Assembly (NCBI GenBank): GCA_963070105.1
Contig: OY718806.1
Location: 5,725,865-5,789,864 of the forward strand
Reading direction: 5' to 3'
DNA from: Litomosoides sigmodontis
Lineage: Eukaryota > Nematoda > Chromadorea > Rhabditida > Onchocercidae
DNA: 64,000 nt
Part shown: positions 36,847-49,700 of the stretch, in pieces
Layout of the letters: each line of letters starts with the position of its first letter
Numbering within the stretch: position 1 is the stretch's first letter
Made by a program: the position numbers and the translations under genes
Notes under the pieces: generated by a model
What the model saw: only the letters and a program-made list of their open reading frames with translations
Databases searched by the model: none
Told to the model about the DNA's origin: nothing

Positions 36847-39800
36847 ATGTTTTACGTTTTCTACGTGAACGAGGGTTCTCTACAGGCTTTAGAAGTATCT
36901 GTTGCACTTGGCTCGGTTCATAAACTGCAATGCGTTATAGAAGAAATAACTCGGGTGCCCGTTGCAGAACAGGTTCGTTTTGGATACAAACATATGCAGT
37001 TTCTTGGATTAGTGTAGAAGTACAGGTTTGGAAAGTGTAGATACCAGTGAAATAAAGAAAATTCAAATAATGCTTTGATTTAACTTCTTTTCTAGATAGT
37101 TATAGCACTAAATATCTTAATTTGCTTGAAAGGACCCAGTTTTTGCAGGCTTTGCTTGTTTCCGGAGGAGAGGGGTTGCAGTCAGAAAAGCAAGTGTCGC
37201 ATTATCAAGGAGCTGGTACGGAGTCAAATCCGTTGTTCTTATTCCGTAAATTGTACAAAGATGATAGGCAGTATACAGAGCAGACCAGTAATGATGAGTT
37301 ATGCACATTATGCGCAGGTATGATGTACAAATAAATAGAAAGATGGCAGGCAAAGCTTCCACTCGGCTATAACCTAAGGCATTATTTTTGGAGTCTTTAT
37401 GTTTAGACGTTTCGCGAAATAACATCCGACTATTTGACATTAATAAAGAGATGTATATGTGCTTTAGGATATAATAAACACCTGTTTTTTTATGCTACAG
37501 TTTTATAATGCATAATTTTAGTGAACTCTAGTATTTGTTTCTGGAAAAATGAACTATGTTGTTTCGCAAAAAAAAATTATTCTGTAGGTTTATATGATGA
37601 GTTACGTGTTCTCGATAACGCAACGATATCAAGGCCATTAATTACGCGCTACTGTGATGCTGGACGTCTAGGCCTAAAAGTTGCTGAAAGAAGTTTGCAG
37701 CTTTGTGCACGTTTAGTTCAAGATCATCAACTTTTGCATCAGGTAAATTCGTCATTTTCATTATCTTATTATTTTATTTCATATTACTACAAATCAATTC
37801 GATTATGGTCCTAAATTTCTCATTTTCAGGGATGGTTGGCTCTAATATCCAATCTTTATGATTCACGGACCCAGATTGAGAAGAGATCCGAGCGTTTTCT
37901 ATCTCGCTATGAACGTTTGAAAACAATGAAAATTAAGGCTGAGAGCTTATTACAAGATTTTGATAACGTGCTTCATACCTTGCATCAAGTTAGCATTATT
38001 ATTATTATTGCTTTGTCGTGTGCTGTTTTTTTCTCGGCGAGGTATTACATTTGCAGTTTTCAACTTTCTGGGCAATAGTATTCTTTTAGATCAAAATTCC
38101 CTCAGCGTTATTGTCAAATTCATACAAATTGCAAGGATCGTCGAAGATTGCTGAGGAATGCACACTGTATGAGTATATTGCTCGTGCCGATCCACAAAAT
38201 TCCTTGGAAGAAATGTCGGAGCAAGTTAATATGCTTTTATCTAAGGTGATGTTTTAGGCATCATCTTTTTACAACTTTCTACCGTTATAGGTCACCGTTG
38301 CAGATTTGCACCCTACCATCAAAAAATTAATTTTACATTGACTAGTGCGTTGGGTATTTACTAAAAAGTGTTGTAAGTCAGTATACTTTGGTACTGTTCA
38401 GTTTCTAGAATATTTTTCCATCTTCACAGCATGAAAAATTTTACAGCTTTCTCACTGTCTAGAAAATAATCAAACACGCTTATAATTATAGATTAACGAT
38501 ACTGAATACAAACAGGTGGTGTCTAACATGAAATACGTCAACGAGAAAGTTAGTAACTCTGAAATGCGTAATATTCGTGGTATAAACACTCGCCTTACAC
38601 AGTTGGATGCAATGTTCCACAGTAAAGAACGTTAGTTTCATTTTCTTTTGATGAATGTATTTCGTCTTCTAGTTTTGTGTCTGCAGTCATCTCTTATTTT
38701 GAAGAAAGAGATTAGCACATGCAAAATAGCAAAATATTTTATGGCTGCAGATATATCTGATTTATTTACCTATCTCATTAACAAAGTGTTCCAGAAGAAA
38801 CTAAAATGCTGAAAGATTTGTGCTTTGCTGTGTCGCAACCAGTTATTGATCCTCAGTCTACAAGAGTAAAGTTTTACTTTTTACTTACTGTCAGGTTATC
38901 TCGTGAAGTGCAGAATATAACTACATTTCTATAATTTGCAGAAGATGAGCTCTTAATTTTATAGGATGTTATTTTGAATCAGAGGGAAAAAATGTTGGAA
39001 GTCAGAAAGTTAATTGAACAGATGCAGAAAATGGGGAAAGCTTTTCAGCAATCTAAAATCGAGTTATTAAATAACATCAGAACGAGACTTCGAGGATGGA
39101 TATTGCAGGTTATTTTTTTCATTCACCAGATTTATTCTCATGCAACTCTTTGCCAAGATGTTGAAATCATTAATGGACTAGGAAATTTCAGTATATTAAA
39201 CATATTTATAAGAATGGTTTTTTTAGGTATACGATAGATTACATGCTACGAACAATCAAATAATTTTATTTGAAGAAAAATATATTGCCTTACGGAACCG
39301 ACTTGACATTATTCGGCAAGTGAAAGAAAGTCCAATAATGTTTGCTACTGCGCTCACCGAATGTCTTCGTCGGAGTGTATTGCAACCAGTTCGTTACCTG
39401 GATTTTTTGATTTTGTTAATTTAGCAACGTGATTTCAACATACGAATTTATTGCTACTTACAGGAATTTGAATCGTGGTTTGCTTTATTCATGGAAAAAA
39501 GCGTTGCCCTAGTCACAGAAGAAACATCTGTGCGTGAAGTGTTCAAACAAAAATTAGGGCGACACTTTTTAAAACAGTTATTTCCCGGAATGTTCGATAG
39601 CTTTCCAAACTTTGCTCCCACTGGCTTAGTACATTTCGACAAGAACTTACCTCCTGTGGCTCCAGCTGATCTGAGGACTTTGAGACAGGTGTGTCGAAAT
39701 TTTTTGAGTAATAATGTGTCGTCATGTACAGCTCTCATTTAGGTTGTTATCATTTCAGCTAAATGTGTTAATGAATTTATTTAGGCCGTTCCATGTTTAG

Positions 39801-42800
39801 CAAATTTGCTAAGAGTGACGGATCCCTTTATTTATCAACGACTTTCTGTCAGAGATCCACGACTTACATGCGGTTCACAAATTACACCTCCAGTTTTAAA
39901 TAGAGAAGAATCATTTTACACGACAGATGCTACAATTAATGTCGCAAATTTGAATAAAAATTTTCCTTCTACACATTGGTTGAGGTAATGCTTATTTAGT
40001 GATAAGAATTTATTTAGAACATTTTCAATTTACACTGTTTTTTCTAATCACTTACCTTCTCGGAACAGAGAGCAAAATTCATAAGTTTACGCTCTTCAAA
40101 AAACAGTGACTTGAAAGCAGTGACAGAAAATTTTAACCGCAGCAAGCCAGTTTCTTCCCCTGTGCTTTCCTTGAGAACTGTGGCTCTCTATTACTACCTT
40201 CAGCGGTGACGAAAATTTGGATGCTTTACCCTCAAATGCAACAATGCTAGCTAAATCACCACCCTCACGCTTTGGTTCAACTTTAAGTTTGGATATGGTG
40301 GAAGAATCTCCTGCAAAGCCACTTAACTCACTTACATCTCTTTTTGATGCTTCACATAATGAGGTATTTGCTTTTACATTCATAAAAATATTGTGCAAAA
40401 AAATAATTTCAAATTATTCAGCGACACAGTTATAATTGTAGTAAATACTTTAATCAAGATCGTTTCTGTGTATACTGTCTTTATCTAACTGCTTCTGTAG
40501 TTATGGTTTCTTTTTTAATTTATTGGATAGTGTTTCACCGGGTTATCAGGTTAATAAAAGAATGGTGATGAAGCAGAGGTTCTGCGCATGCGTTAGCAAA
40601 AAGTTTTTTTGAAAAATTTCAATTTTTTTTGCCAACGCATTTTTGCTAACACTAAATACTATGCTGAAACTGCGCTCGTGTCGTAATTGTAGCCAGTTTA
40701 TAACATTTTCTAATCTCGAAGCTCTACGGTATTTCATACTTTGTAAAGGTAGGATTATTTTTTAGGATTTGATTAGAAATTACGAGACTTGAGGAACAAT
40801 GTACAAATATTGCTATTTTTATCTCACTTTGCGAATCCATTGAGAAATCCATTATATTAATGATATGATTTTTTTTATTCACAGAATTTCAGAGTGCTGA
40901 AACTGAGGTGGAAATTGAAAGTAAAACATACGCAGGATTGAGTGTTGCAAAAAGTGAACCGATCGCGATACCTCAAAATAATGCATCTGCACTTCAGGTC
41001 GTTACGCCATCAATGGAAGATGGAAATTCAATAAAGGTATGAGGTTTATATGTTGTATGAGTATTCAATGTTTTTCTGTCGAATTTTTTGTGTGATATTC
41101 TAAGCTGTGAAAGATTTCAGCTTTATTTTTCCGAATTTCATTTACAGGAAATGTTTTAAAGATTTTTTAACTAAAACATTTTCATTACAGCCAAAATCAG
41201 ATAGATCTAGTCAATTTGGTACACCTGAAGATAATATCAATTACCAACAGAGGGTAAATTTACTGCAATGCTGTAATATTTTAGCCTATAATTTTAATTT
41301 GAAGTGTGGTTATTTTATTTATTGAAGGAATTGCGTTTTTCAAGCATTATCTAGTATGATGTTATGCGCTCTGAATGATTTTCGTTACAGATTGTAGAGG
41401 TGTTTGAAAGATCTCGGTCTGGCAACCTTGTGTGCTTACATAATGGGTTGAAAGAACTTTCACTGGTTAGCTTCCTATACGTTTTACCTTTTCAAATGAA
41501 ATAGTATCGTAATAGCCTTTCGCATACTTTGTTATTTAATGTCTTCATTTTAGCAGTTGATGCATTTGAAAGAAGAATTGGTTCTTGCTGAAAATCAAAT
41601 TAAAGAATACTCGAATGAGACGTTGAAACGAATAAATAACTCATTAGTTGCATATATTGGATACAGAAGCATAGTTTCGGTGTCTGATCAGTCTAGTAAA
41701 GCTGTGTGCATGGACGTTGCCACTGAGATTGAAACAGATGATATGCTGGAAAAATCGCCATCAGTGGTATTTTACACTTTAAATAATGACAGCTCAAAAT
41801 ATCTATTTCATGAAAATTTTCAGGCGTGGATATTGGAACTTAGTGCTTATCCTACTGTTTTAGTGTGAATTTTTTAGCTTAAATAATTGCATTCATAATT
41901 TTGTTATTTTTATACAGTGAAGATCGATTTATATCGTTTTTATAGGGTAATGTTGAAGATGTGTCGGGAAAAGATGTTCTCGTTTCCGAACTTCGGCAAA
42001 TCATTGAACTTCAGAAGAAGGAAATTTTGCAGCTTCGTGAACAGCAGTCAAGTGCGGAAAATACTGTTGCTAAGTGCGCTTTCTTTTGCTACTTATATAT
42101 TATGGTTTATTTTCATATATCGATGTTTTTCATTTTTTTTTTTATTAACCTACATGGTTGCTCATTTATGGGAATCATCAGAGCGTTTTATTGCATTTAT
42201 TTTTGCATTGACATTACAGAATGGAAGTCGAAAGAAACGAAATATATAAAACCTTAGTTGTTGACTATGAGTTGGCACTGGAGCGTAAAGTTTCATCCCA
42301 CAATGAAGAAATGAAGGTTTGTATAATATATGTGATTTTATGGATAATAAGTTGAAAGTTTGAATCCAATGAGTTTTGGAGTACATTGCTACTTTATTTG
42401 ACTTAGAGCAGTTTTATTTATGTTTGATTCTAGAGGAAGAATAAAGAAATTGATTCACTAAAGGAAGCGCTAGATAAACTTCGTGAAATTGTTGTTTACC
42501 AGGATGCTGAAAATACTGCTAGCGCAGTCGAGAATGATGACACCGTAGTTACAATTTGTGACGAGGAATGCAAGGTTATATACTTTTCTCAAAATCTGGT
42601 ATTCCAGCTGTTATTTTTGCTTTTGCAGTCATCTTGCACTAATATTCGCTTATTAATTTCTAAATTGCTAAAATACAGTGTGGCGATTTTCTGATTAAAG
42701 ATTTTTGGACTGTAGTAAGGCCAGGTTTTAGTGTTTTTCCGCTTTTGTGCCGTTTTGTAGGAAGAATGTATAATAACAAATAAATGAGGTAAAAAAGTAT

Positions 42801-44878
42801 CAGCGTTTGAGATTGCCATTACACAATCGCATTTGAGGTAATGTGTTGAGTTACATTTGTAATGTGCTGAGTGCAGGGAAGCGTAAAGTTGTGATAAATT
42901 TTCATTAATTTTTTGAAAGGATCCGAAGTTTTCAGAATTGCACAACTGCTCATAAAGACTCATTGCTTGACAGAGGAACAGTTGAGACGAAGGAGAATTC
43001 GATTATGTAAGTGTGTTCGCATAACTGCCTTTTAATTTGAAATAGAATCTCGCCATCTTGATAGGCAGCAAAATTCTTCCATTCCAGATCTGAGTTGACT
43101 GATTCTCAAGAAGGCGCAGCTATCAGCTCAGTATCTAACGACGTAACCAGAGGATGTCTCTTGAAATCTTTTACTGTTAGTCATGGTATGGTTATTTATT
43201 GCTTTTCATATGTTTGAAAACTTGCAAATCAAAAAAAAAACCTGATTATGTTCAATACATAAAAATGTTAGCTCTCTTGCAAGCAAAAATTGTGCTCGTC
43301 GTGCACTTTTAAGATATGTTCATGAGTATTTACATAATTATTTTGTCTTTTATGACCACGGGGTAGATAACGATTTAGTTCGCTACATATTCAACGTAAA
43401 ACAATACCGTGACTACTCTATGTTTATTAATAATGTCGTTGTTTCAGAAGTGAGGAATAAAGATAGAGATTCGGATGAAAACACGGATGAGGAACTGAAA
43501 GTTCAGGTATATGTTGATAAGGTTTTAAGTTGTGTAGTTATGTTTAAATATTGCTTGTCTCTTTAAAGCCCGTGTTCAGTAGGGTTGCTTTCTAACTAGT
43601 GATATTTGTTTAGGCAGATTCAGATGAAGATATTGCTCCAGTTACGGTTAGAGCGGCTACTGCTCAGACAACTATATCACTGCGGGAGATGCGAACAATG
43701 ATTACAGTGCAGGATATTCACGAATACTGCGCCGTTTTGATTGTTTGGAGTGAGCCACATAATGCTTACATATTATTTAGGCTAGTTTACTTTTATGAAT
43801 CTTATATTAGTACTTTTGCAACTTGTCGAGCTTACCATTCAGTATGAAATAATTATTGCATTTAACCTTACCTACTAATGCTGGATTTGAAATTCACAAA
43901 ACCTGGTAATAGCTTGAGAGGATCGTGTAAATCTTTTGTTCGTTCATGTGACAAATTAAGATTGCTTAGATATTTCGGATGGATGTTGTGCATGTTGTTG
44001 AAATGTATAGTTGGGCCAGGATCTGTCATGGGTTGCTTTGAATTTAATTTTACCATTTCCACAGTAACAACTTTTACACAGGACACATTCTCGAAGTCCT
44101 GATAATGTTTGTTTTGTGGCGCATTTAGTGAGGAATCTTGTTTTCCTGTTATTTAATCGCAAGCTTAGTGGTTTATTGTTTCTTCATCTATATCGTGCTT
44201 GCTTTGTTACACTGTTTCGTGTGGTACTTTATCATCTCCCTATGATAATGGGTAGATATGATTTTAGATGTTTGTTTGATGACATAACCGGTAGAATGCT
44301 GAAATTTTTTTGTCAATTTCATACTCACTAAATTTACGATACGTTTGCTCTGCTTCTATCATTATAACATCGTAATGAGCTATCTTCCAAGTTATATACG
44401 GACTTCATTCACTCACCAATTATTTGCTGTTGTTAAAGCGGTTTGATATAGTATGATATTAAAATCGTTGTTAACTACTTATTTGCACAAAAACAAAAAT
44501 TGTTACCAGATTTATATTTCAGCGTTTCTCCAATATTTCACTTTGTCAAAGAAAGCAGTTTGAAGCGTATGGGAGTAAAGTTGGACCGACAGCCAACGGC
44601 CGTGACTGCGGTTGGTCAGTGTCCTAACTGGCTAATGGCACTAACAACTCGCCTAGAATTATGTAAAATACGTAAAACGGATAACCGGTGAGTTTATGTG
44701 TCGTTTTCATTGTACGCTATTGTTATTTCAAAATTCAGATAACAAGAATGACTACGTTGAGATATCAATTAATTTCATTTTCAGTTACAATTTAAAAGTT
44801 GGAACGAAATTTTATCGGGTGGAAGTAGAGCCACTGCAGATAGACTCGTCAAGTACTCGACGTCATGCTGACGAGTAG
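36847..44878 (+). CDS. epg-7: FIP200/RB1CC1-ATG11 homologue (EPG-7), autophagy scaffold
   Basis: 25 exons: 36847-36972, 37149-37317, 37588-37742, 37830-37988, 38090-38245, 38516-38630, 38795-38865, 38965-39108, 39227-39388, 39464-39688, 39785-39984, 40204-40363, 40893-41036, 41191-41253, 41391-41465, 41554-41766, 41946-42073, 42220-42316, 42434-42574, 42936-43006, 43088-43185, 43448-43506, 43614-43780, 44523-44687, 44785-44878; about 1118 aa. The N-terminus ([17 protein letters not shown]) is the FIP200 ubiquitin-like fold. The ATG11 region has [35 protein letters not shown] and [19 protein letters not shown]. Coiled coil follows ([21 protein letters not shown]). The C-terminus is the Claw domain: [39 protein letters not shown] and [13 protein letters not shown]. 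In C. elegans EPG-7 scaffolds selective autophagy of SQST-1. Intron 43781-44522 has a GC donor. A 39-nt exon at about 41825-41863 is possible but not included. Confidence 0.92.
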
Positions 44879-46754
44879 TGGGAACTTTGTTTTATTGTTA
44901 TCGTACAGTAGGAAATCAGCGGGTAAAGTTCTTTCTTTGAAAATTCTGTTTTTATTAAACATTCTCCATTTGTATTACAATTTGGCTGTAGTGTTGGTGA
45001 TTATGCCATTTTTGAGGTATTGAGATTGTTTTTTCTTGTTTCAGTGATACATGACGTAAGGCGTGCATTTGATACTTAGTAATTATTGTAATGTTCTTGT
45101 TAAAAATATTCTGGTATGTTGCTTTTAATGAATTGACATCACTGCGTTAAATTTTTTATTTTTAAAATTATATCAATACGTGTGATACTATATAAAATAA
45201 TTGCTCCATTTTATTTTCCATTTAATGTACCTATCAACGGATCAACGTATAGTCAACGTTTAAGAAAAAACTTTGGCTCGTTTCATATATATCTTGGAAT
45301 GAGTAAGCAAGAAAAATATAAAAATCTCGATTTGTCATGTACGTGTTCATCAGATGCTCAATTTGCATTATGTTTGAATCTATTATTTTACATTCCTCAA
45401 ATTATAATCCTTATGTGTATAATGTTGAAGGTTTTAAAATGCTACATTTGTGAAAGAGTGATGTGAATTTCATTGGGAGTATATCCAATAATCAGGCTCC
45501 AACCGAAGTGCTTAATTCTGTTCAGGCTTTCTAGTTTCAATTCTAGGAATGACTGAAGTTTAGTTAGATAAAGTTCTAACTACTTGCACGGACGTACTGG
45601 TCGATTCTTTCATGAAATCCGCATGCGGAGGATATCAGAAATACTATGAGCCACGTCTGGGTCAGAAAACGAATACATTAAGAACGAGGTTCATTGCATT
45701 CGAAACAGTTGCTTTCCACACTAAGATATCTTGCATTTTTGCGACAAATAATTTTTAACAGTATTTAACCCGTATGTGAAGTGACCATAGTTCCAGGTGT
45801 CTGTATGCAGAGCAAAAGGCAAAGTAGTTGCTTGGACCAAGTAGCATAAAGATCGTTAGATTCTCAAGGATATTTGATACTCGATGTTGGGAAAAACCTT
45901 TTCTGATCTTTCACATTTTGTGGAGTTTGACTGAATGTATTTTAAGTGGGGTGGGAAATAGAGGAGACTGTAGAAATTGATTGCTTAACTCAAAATTGTG
46001 AGATGTGAAAGTGGGAGTAGAACTGACAAAATTTTTTGAAAGGCTGAGGACGCAGGTTGTGGTACATGTTAGAGCTATTTCAGGAAAGGTCAGAACTCAG
46101 TATACAGAAACTTTGTTGACGCACACGACAATTCAAAATTGCTTAAACGATAGAAAATTGTTTACAATCTACACTACAAAAAGAAGGGTGATGGGTCGTC
46201 TAAGGTGACTGCAAACTTCTGATTTGTTGCATCTACAATTTAATCTGCTTTAATCTTCGTGAGATGGATCATAAATTTAGAAATGACTTCCGCACACGTC
46301 TGATGCTGTGTTAGCATGAATGAGAGTGTTACACATGCAAATCAAAATCTTTTATGCCGTCATTAATAACGCTTGACGTGGCACTATAATTACTAGTTTT
46401 GGGCACCCTGAAATTATATATATAGATAGAAGTATAGAACATTAAATATAAACGTTCTTCTTATTTAGGTCAAGGAGGATATTTAGGTATGTACGCAACT
46501 CTTGCATCCATTGCTTTTAAGGAAATCACCAGTTTTGTTATAGTTCAGTTAGGAATCTTATCGTTAACAAAATTCGATATTTGGGCAGTGTGAAAAGATC
46601 AACAACGTTTGGATGGTACAGGAGTATTTTCAGCTTTTTTTGTAATTCAACGCAGAGCTAGTTGACACATCGAGAAAATACTCTACAGTTCTATTTTCAA
46701 CAGGCTGTAAATAACACAGAGGTATGTATAGTTTTGCTTTCGTTGCATTCTACT
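44879..46754. other. Convergent 3' region of EPG-7 and the GPCR
   Basis: Both flanking genes end here. The plus-strand frames at 45182-45466 and 46005-46208 lack recognisable features and are probably UTR or spacer. Confidence 0.6.
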
Positions 46755-49700
46755 TTAGGATTTTTTTTTGAAGTCTCCACGTAGCATACGCAAAAAAGCA
46801 ATACGGAACTGGCGGTTCGCCAAAGCGTAAGCAAAAGGATTGCTACTTGAATTAAGATAACACATATAATAAGTGAGTGTATAAAGCAGTGACGGTATGC
46901 AGTGCCGGCAAAATCCATACACCGTTGCCTGAAAATCAAATTTATGTAACCTAAGAACTTCCTGACTAATCTAAACTCTTTTTCATCCAATTATTTAATT
47001 GAGGAATTGAATAAGAAAACTGACCACAACATAATAGGGCGACAACAGAATGGTAAAACACCCAACAATGAATGTAATTGTCCTGAATGCTCTATGCGCT
47101 CTTCGTTCAGCCTTCGTCTTCTTGTGGGCTCGGTGAAATAAATTCGAGGGTGAGAAAAAGTGCAGAACATTATCTCTTTTAATATTCCAATTCGAAAAGG
47201 ATGAGAATTTACACAATGATCTGAAACACACTCCTAAATATATTCAACTATGCAAGGAAATCAAAACATCAATAATTGTTTTTAAATGAAGTGAAATTGT
47301 TTTTCATAAAATATTGTTGTTCACCATGCATCTCACTATTTCATCTTTTCTTTATTTCCTGTTAGAATTAGATAGATGTGAAGGGTGGATATGAATTTTA
47401 CCTCACCCTAAAAAATTTCAAAAAGGGCACAGTTACAAGAGATGCCGACAATATTACACTGAACTACAACAACCTTTGCGAACTAAAAGCTGTTGAAGTC
47501 AGAAAACTTTGATTCGCATTGCTCTGCTGAGTTTCCGACGCGGTTAAATTTTCCATTGATGAAATGCTAAAAATACTCTTCATACCAGTAACATTTTTTG
47601 GAATGATTAGTGGGACTATTGGGAAACAGGAATACAACGAATTTTAGTTCGGTTGTAGCTGTCGTTTGTTGATGTTACGTATGATAGCACGGCTTAATAC
47701 TAAATAATATTTTGAGCTCGTAGAGAATAAAAGTCATTGGGATATCTTTGCAGACAATAATCAAGCAGTTTATTTGCTCATCGCTTTAAAATTTTATACC
47801 AACTCGAAAGTGATGAGGAAGTTATTACCTCGAAAGTGATGAGGAAGGTTTGGGACTGAACGAGTTTCGCGTCACTTGATTTTTGATTTGTGATATCCAT
47901 TTCGTTGGAAGTCTTTTAAGCACAAATACTTCTCGCCTTGCATCCGCAGTGGCACAACACAATGAATAATTCTTCGAAAAAAAACAACTGCATTGCAATT
48001 GGCTTACTTCATAGCCCGTATAGTGCCAATGTATTTTTAATGATAAGAAATGATGGAGCATCACAAGAGCATTCACATACAGCAAAAATTTGGCCATATT
48101 ATGTTAACGTAAAGAAGCATGAGAGCTTTTAAATTTATTAAAACTTGGAAGAATTCAACTATTAAAACGGAACCTGGCTTGACTGTTCATGACCATGATC
48201 CAATGAAATAGTCAACGTGTGAGCACAGACATGATGAGTGCCAGAATCGTTTGCTACTATCGCAGCATTATTGAAAGTTATTGTGCCCGTACTCTCATCA
48301 TTTACTGCTATGCTTAAGTTAGCAACATTTCCAACTTCATATCTTTCATTATGATCCTACAATTACAATCCGTAGTGGCATTTCTTACTCACTAAAAGCG
48401 TGAGTTACTCGCTAAAATTTATGACCCCTAAGCATAAAAAGGAAGATTCAGCAGGAAAACAATTCAGAAGTGCTTCCTCAATGATGCAAGAAGATTATAC
48501 ATATTTAATAGAAACATTTCTAAAAGGGGGAAGGACAGAAAAAAAAACTTATAAATTAGCTAACTAATTGCACAGCAGCATGCAAGAGGATTCTTACACA
48601 ATCTGTCGTTTAAAAGCTTTTATGCTTACGGGTCATAAATTTCTTTGCAGTGCGGTGCAAAGCTTTGCAGTCCAAGATGGAAGTCGTTTTAGCGGATTGC
48701 TTTCCCGTGTATTTACCACTATTTCACTGCTATTTTAACTAATTTACACCATTTATCCCATTTATAATCCGCAACTACTATTTTTAACTATTCTCTACTT
48801 CCTTCATCTCCTTCAATCTTCAAAGATTCTCGCTTTATCATTTTCCCCCTCCTCTTCATCAATCACCTTTTCCAACTTTCAACTTTCTATTGCTAAATAT
48901 TAGTTGCAATTTTAAATTTAGTTGAAAAATGGGCAATTACTTTTAATAGTGTAGTTGAATTGATATTAAATAACTTACGGTAGTGTTTGTCGTAAACGTA
49001 CGATAATCAATGTCATTTGCAGCATCCGCAGCAATATCATCGTCAACATTATGTGGTTGGGAAAGCATCAGTTTAAGACCAACCTATGCCACTATTTCGT
49101 TACTTCGTACACAACTAATGGTTTGTTTTTTCAAGAGATAAATTAACACATTCAACATAAAATAATATAAAGGTCTAACAAACCTGGGTGCCTAGCCGTT
49201 GACTGAATAACACAGCTAACTGCCGTTGGTCTTTCGCACCTGCTCTTTTTTCAAGTTTTTTACTAACTTTGTAAATTCCCTTAAAAAGCAGTAAAGTGTT
49301 TTAAAGAATGAATCGAAAGGACGGCTTCTAATTGTTTATGTGAGTAAAGAGAGAGAATAAACATGATTCGTGAATTCGGAAGCGAAACCATGAATCATCA
49401 CTGGCAGAGTACTTGAACCACTTCAGTAAACTAGTATGGCGTGAATCGCAGATGATTACGAAACGGTATTAATTACTTTGTAAAGAATAAGCATTGCAAT
49501 CAGTGTCGTCCAGTAATAAACCAGATATAAACTCATATTAACATATGGATTGGCGAGAAACGGAGCGATACATTCACCATTGATAAGTCTTTAATGAAGT
49601 ATACTGTATAGAAACCAATGAGAAGAATCCCAAAATAAGTCTAATAAATGCAGCATTGTAAAAAAAAGCGACCAAAATTAACTCAATTCAAAAATAACCC

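Noticed and set aside
40546..40737. Possible hairpin around ATGCGTTAGCAAAAA in an EPG-7 intron
   Set aside because: The arms are short, interrupted by T/A runs and imperfect; weak compared with the CRELD repeat.
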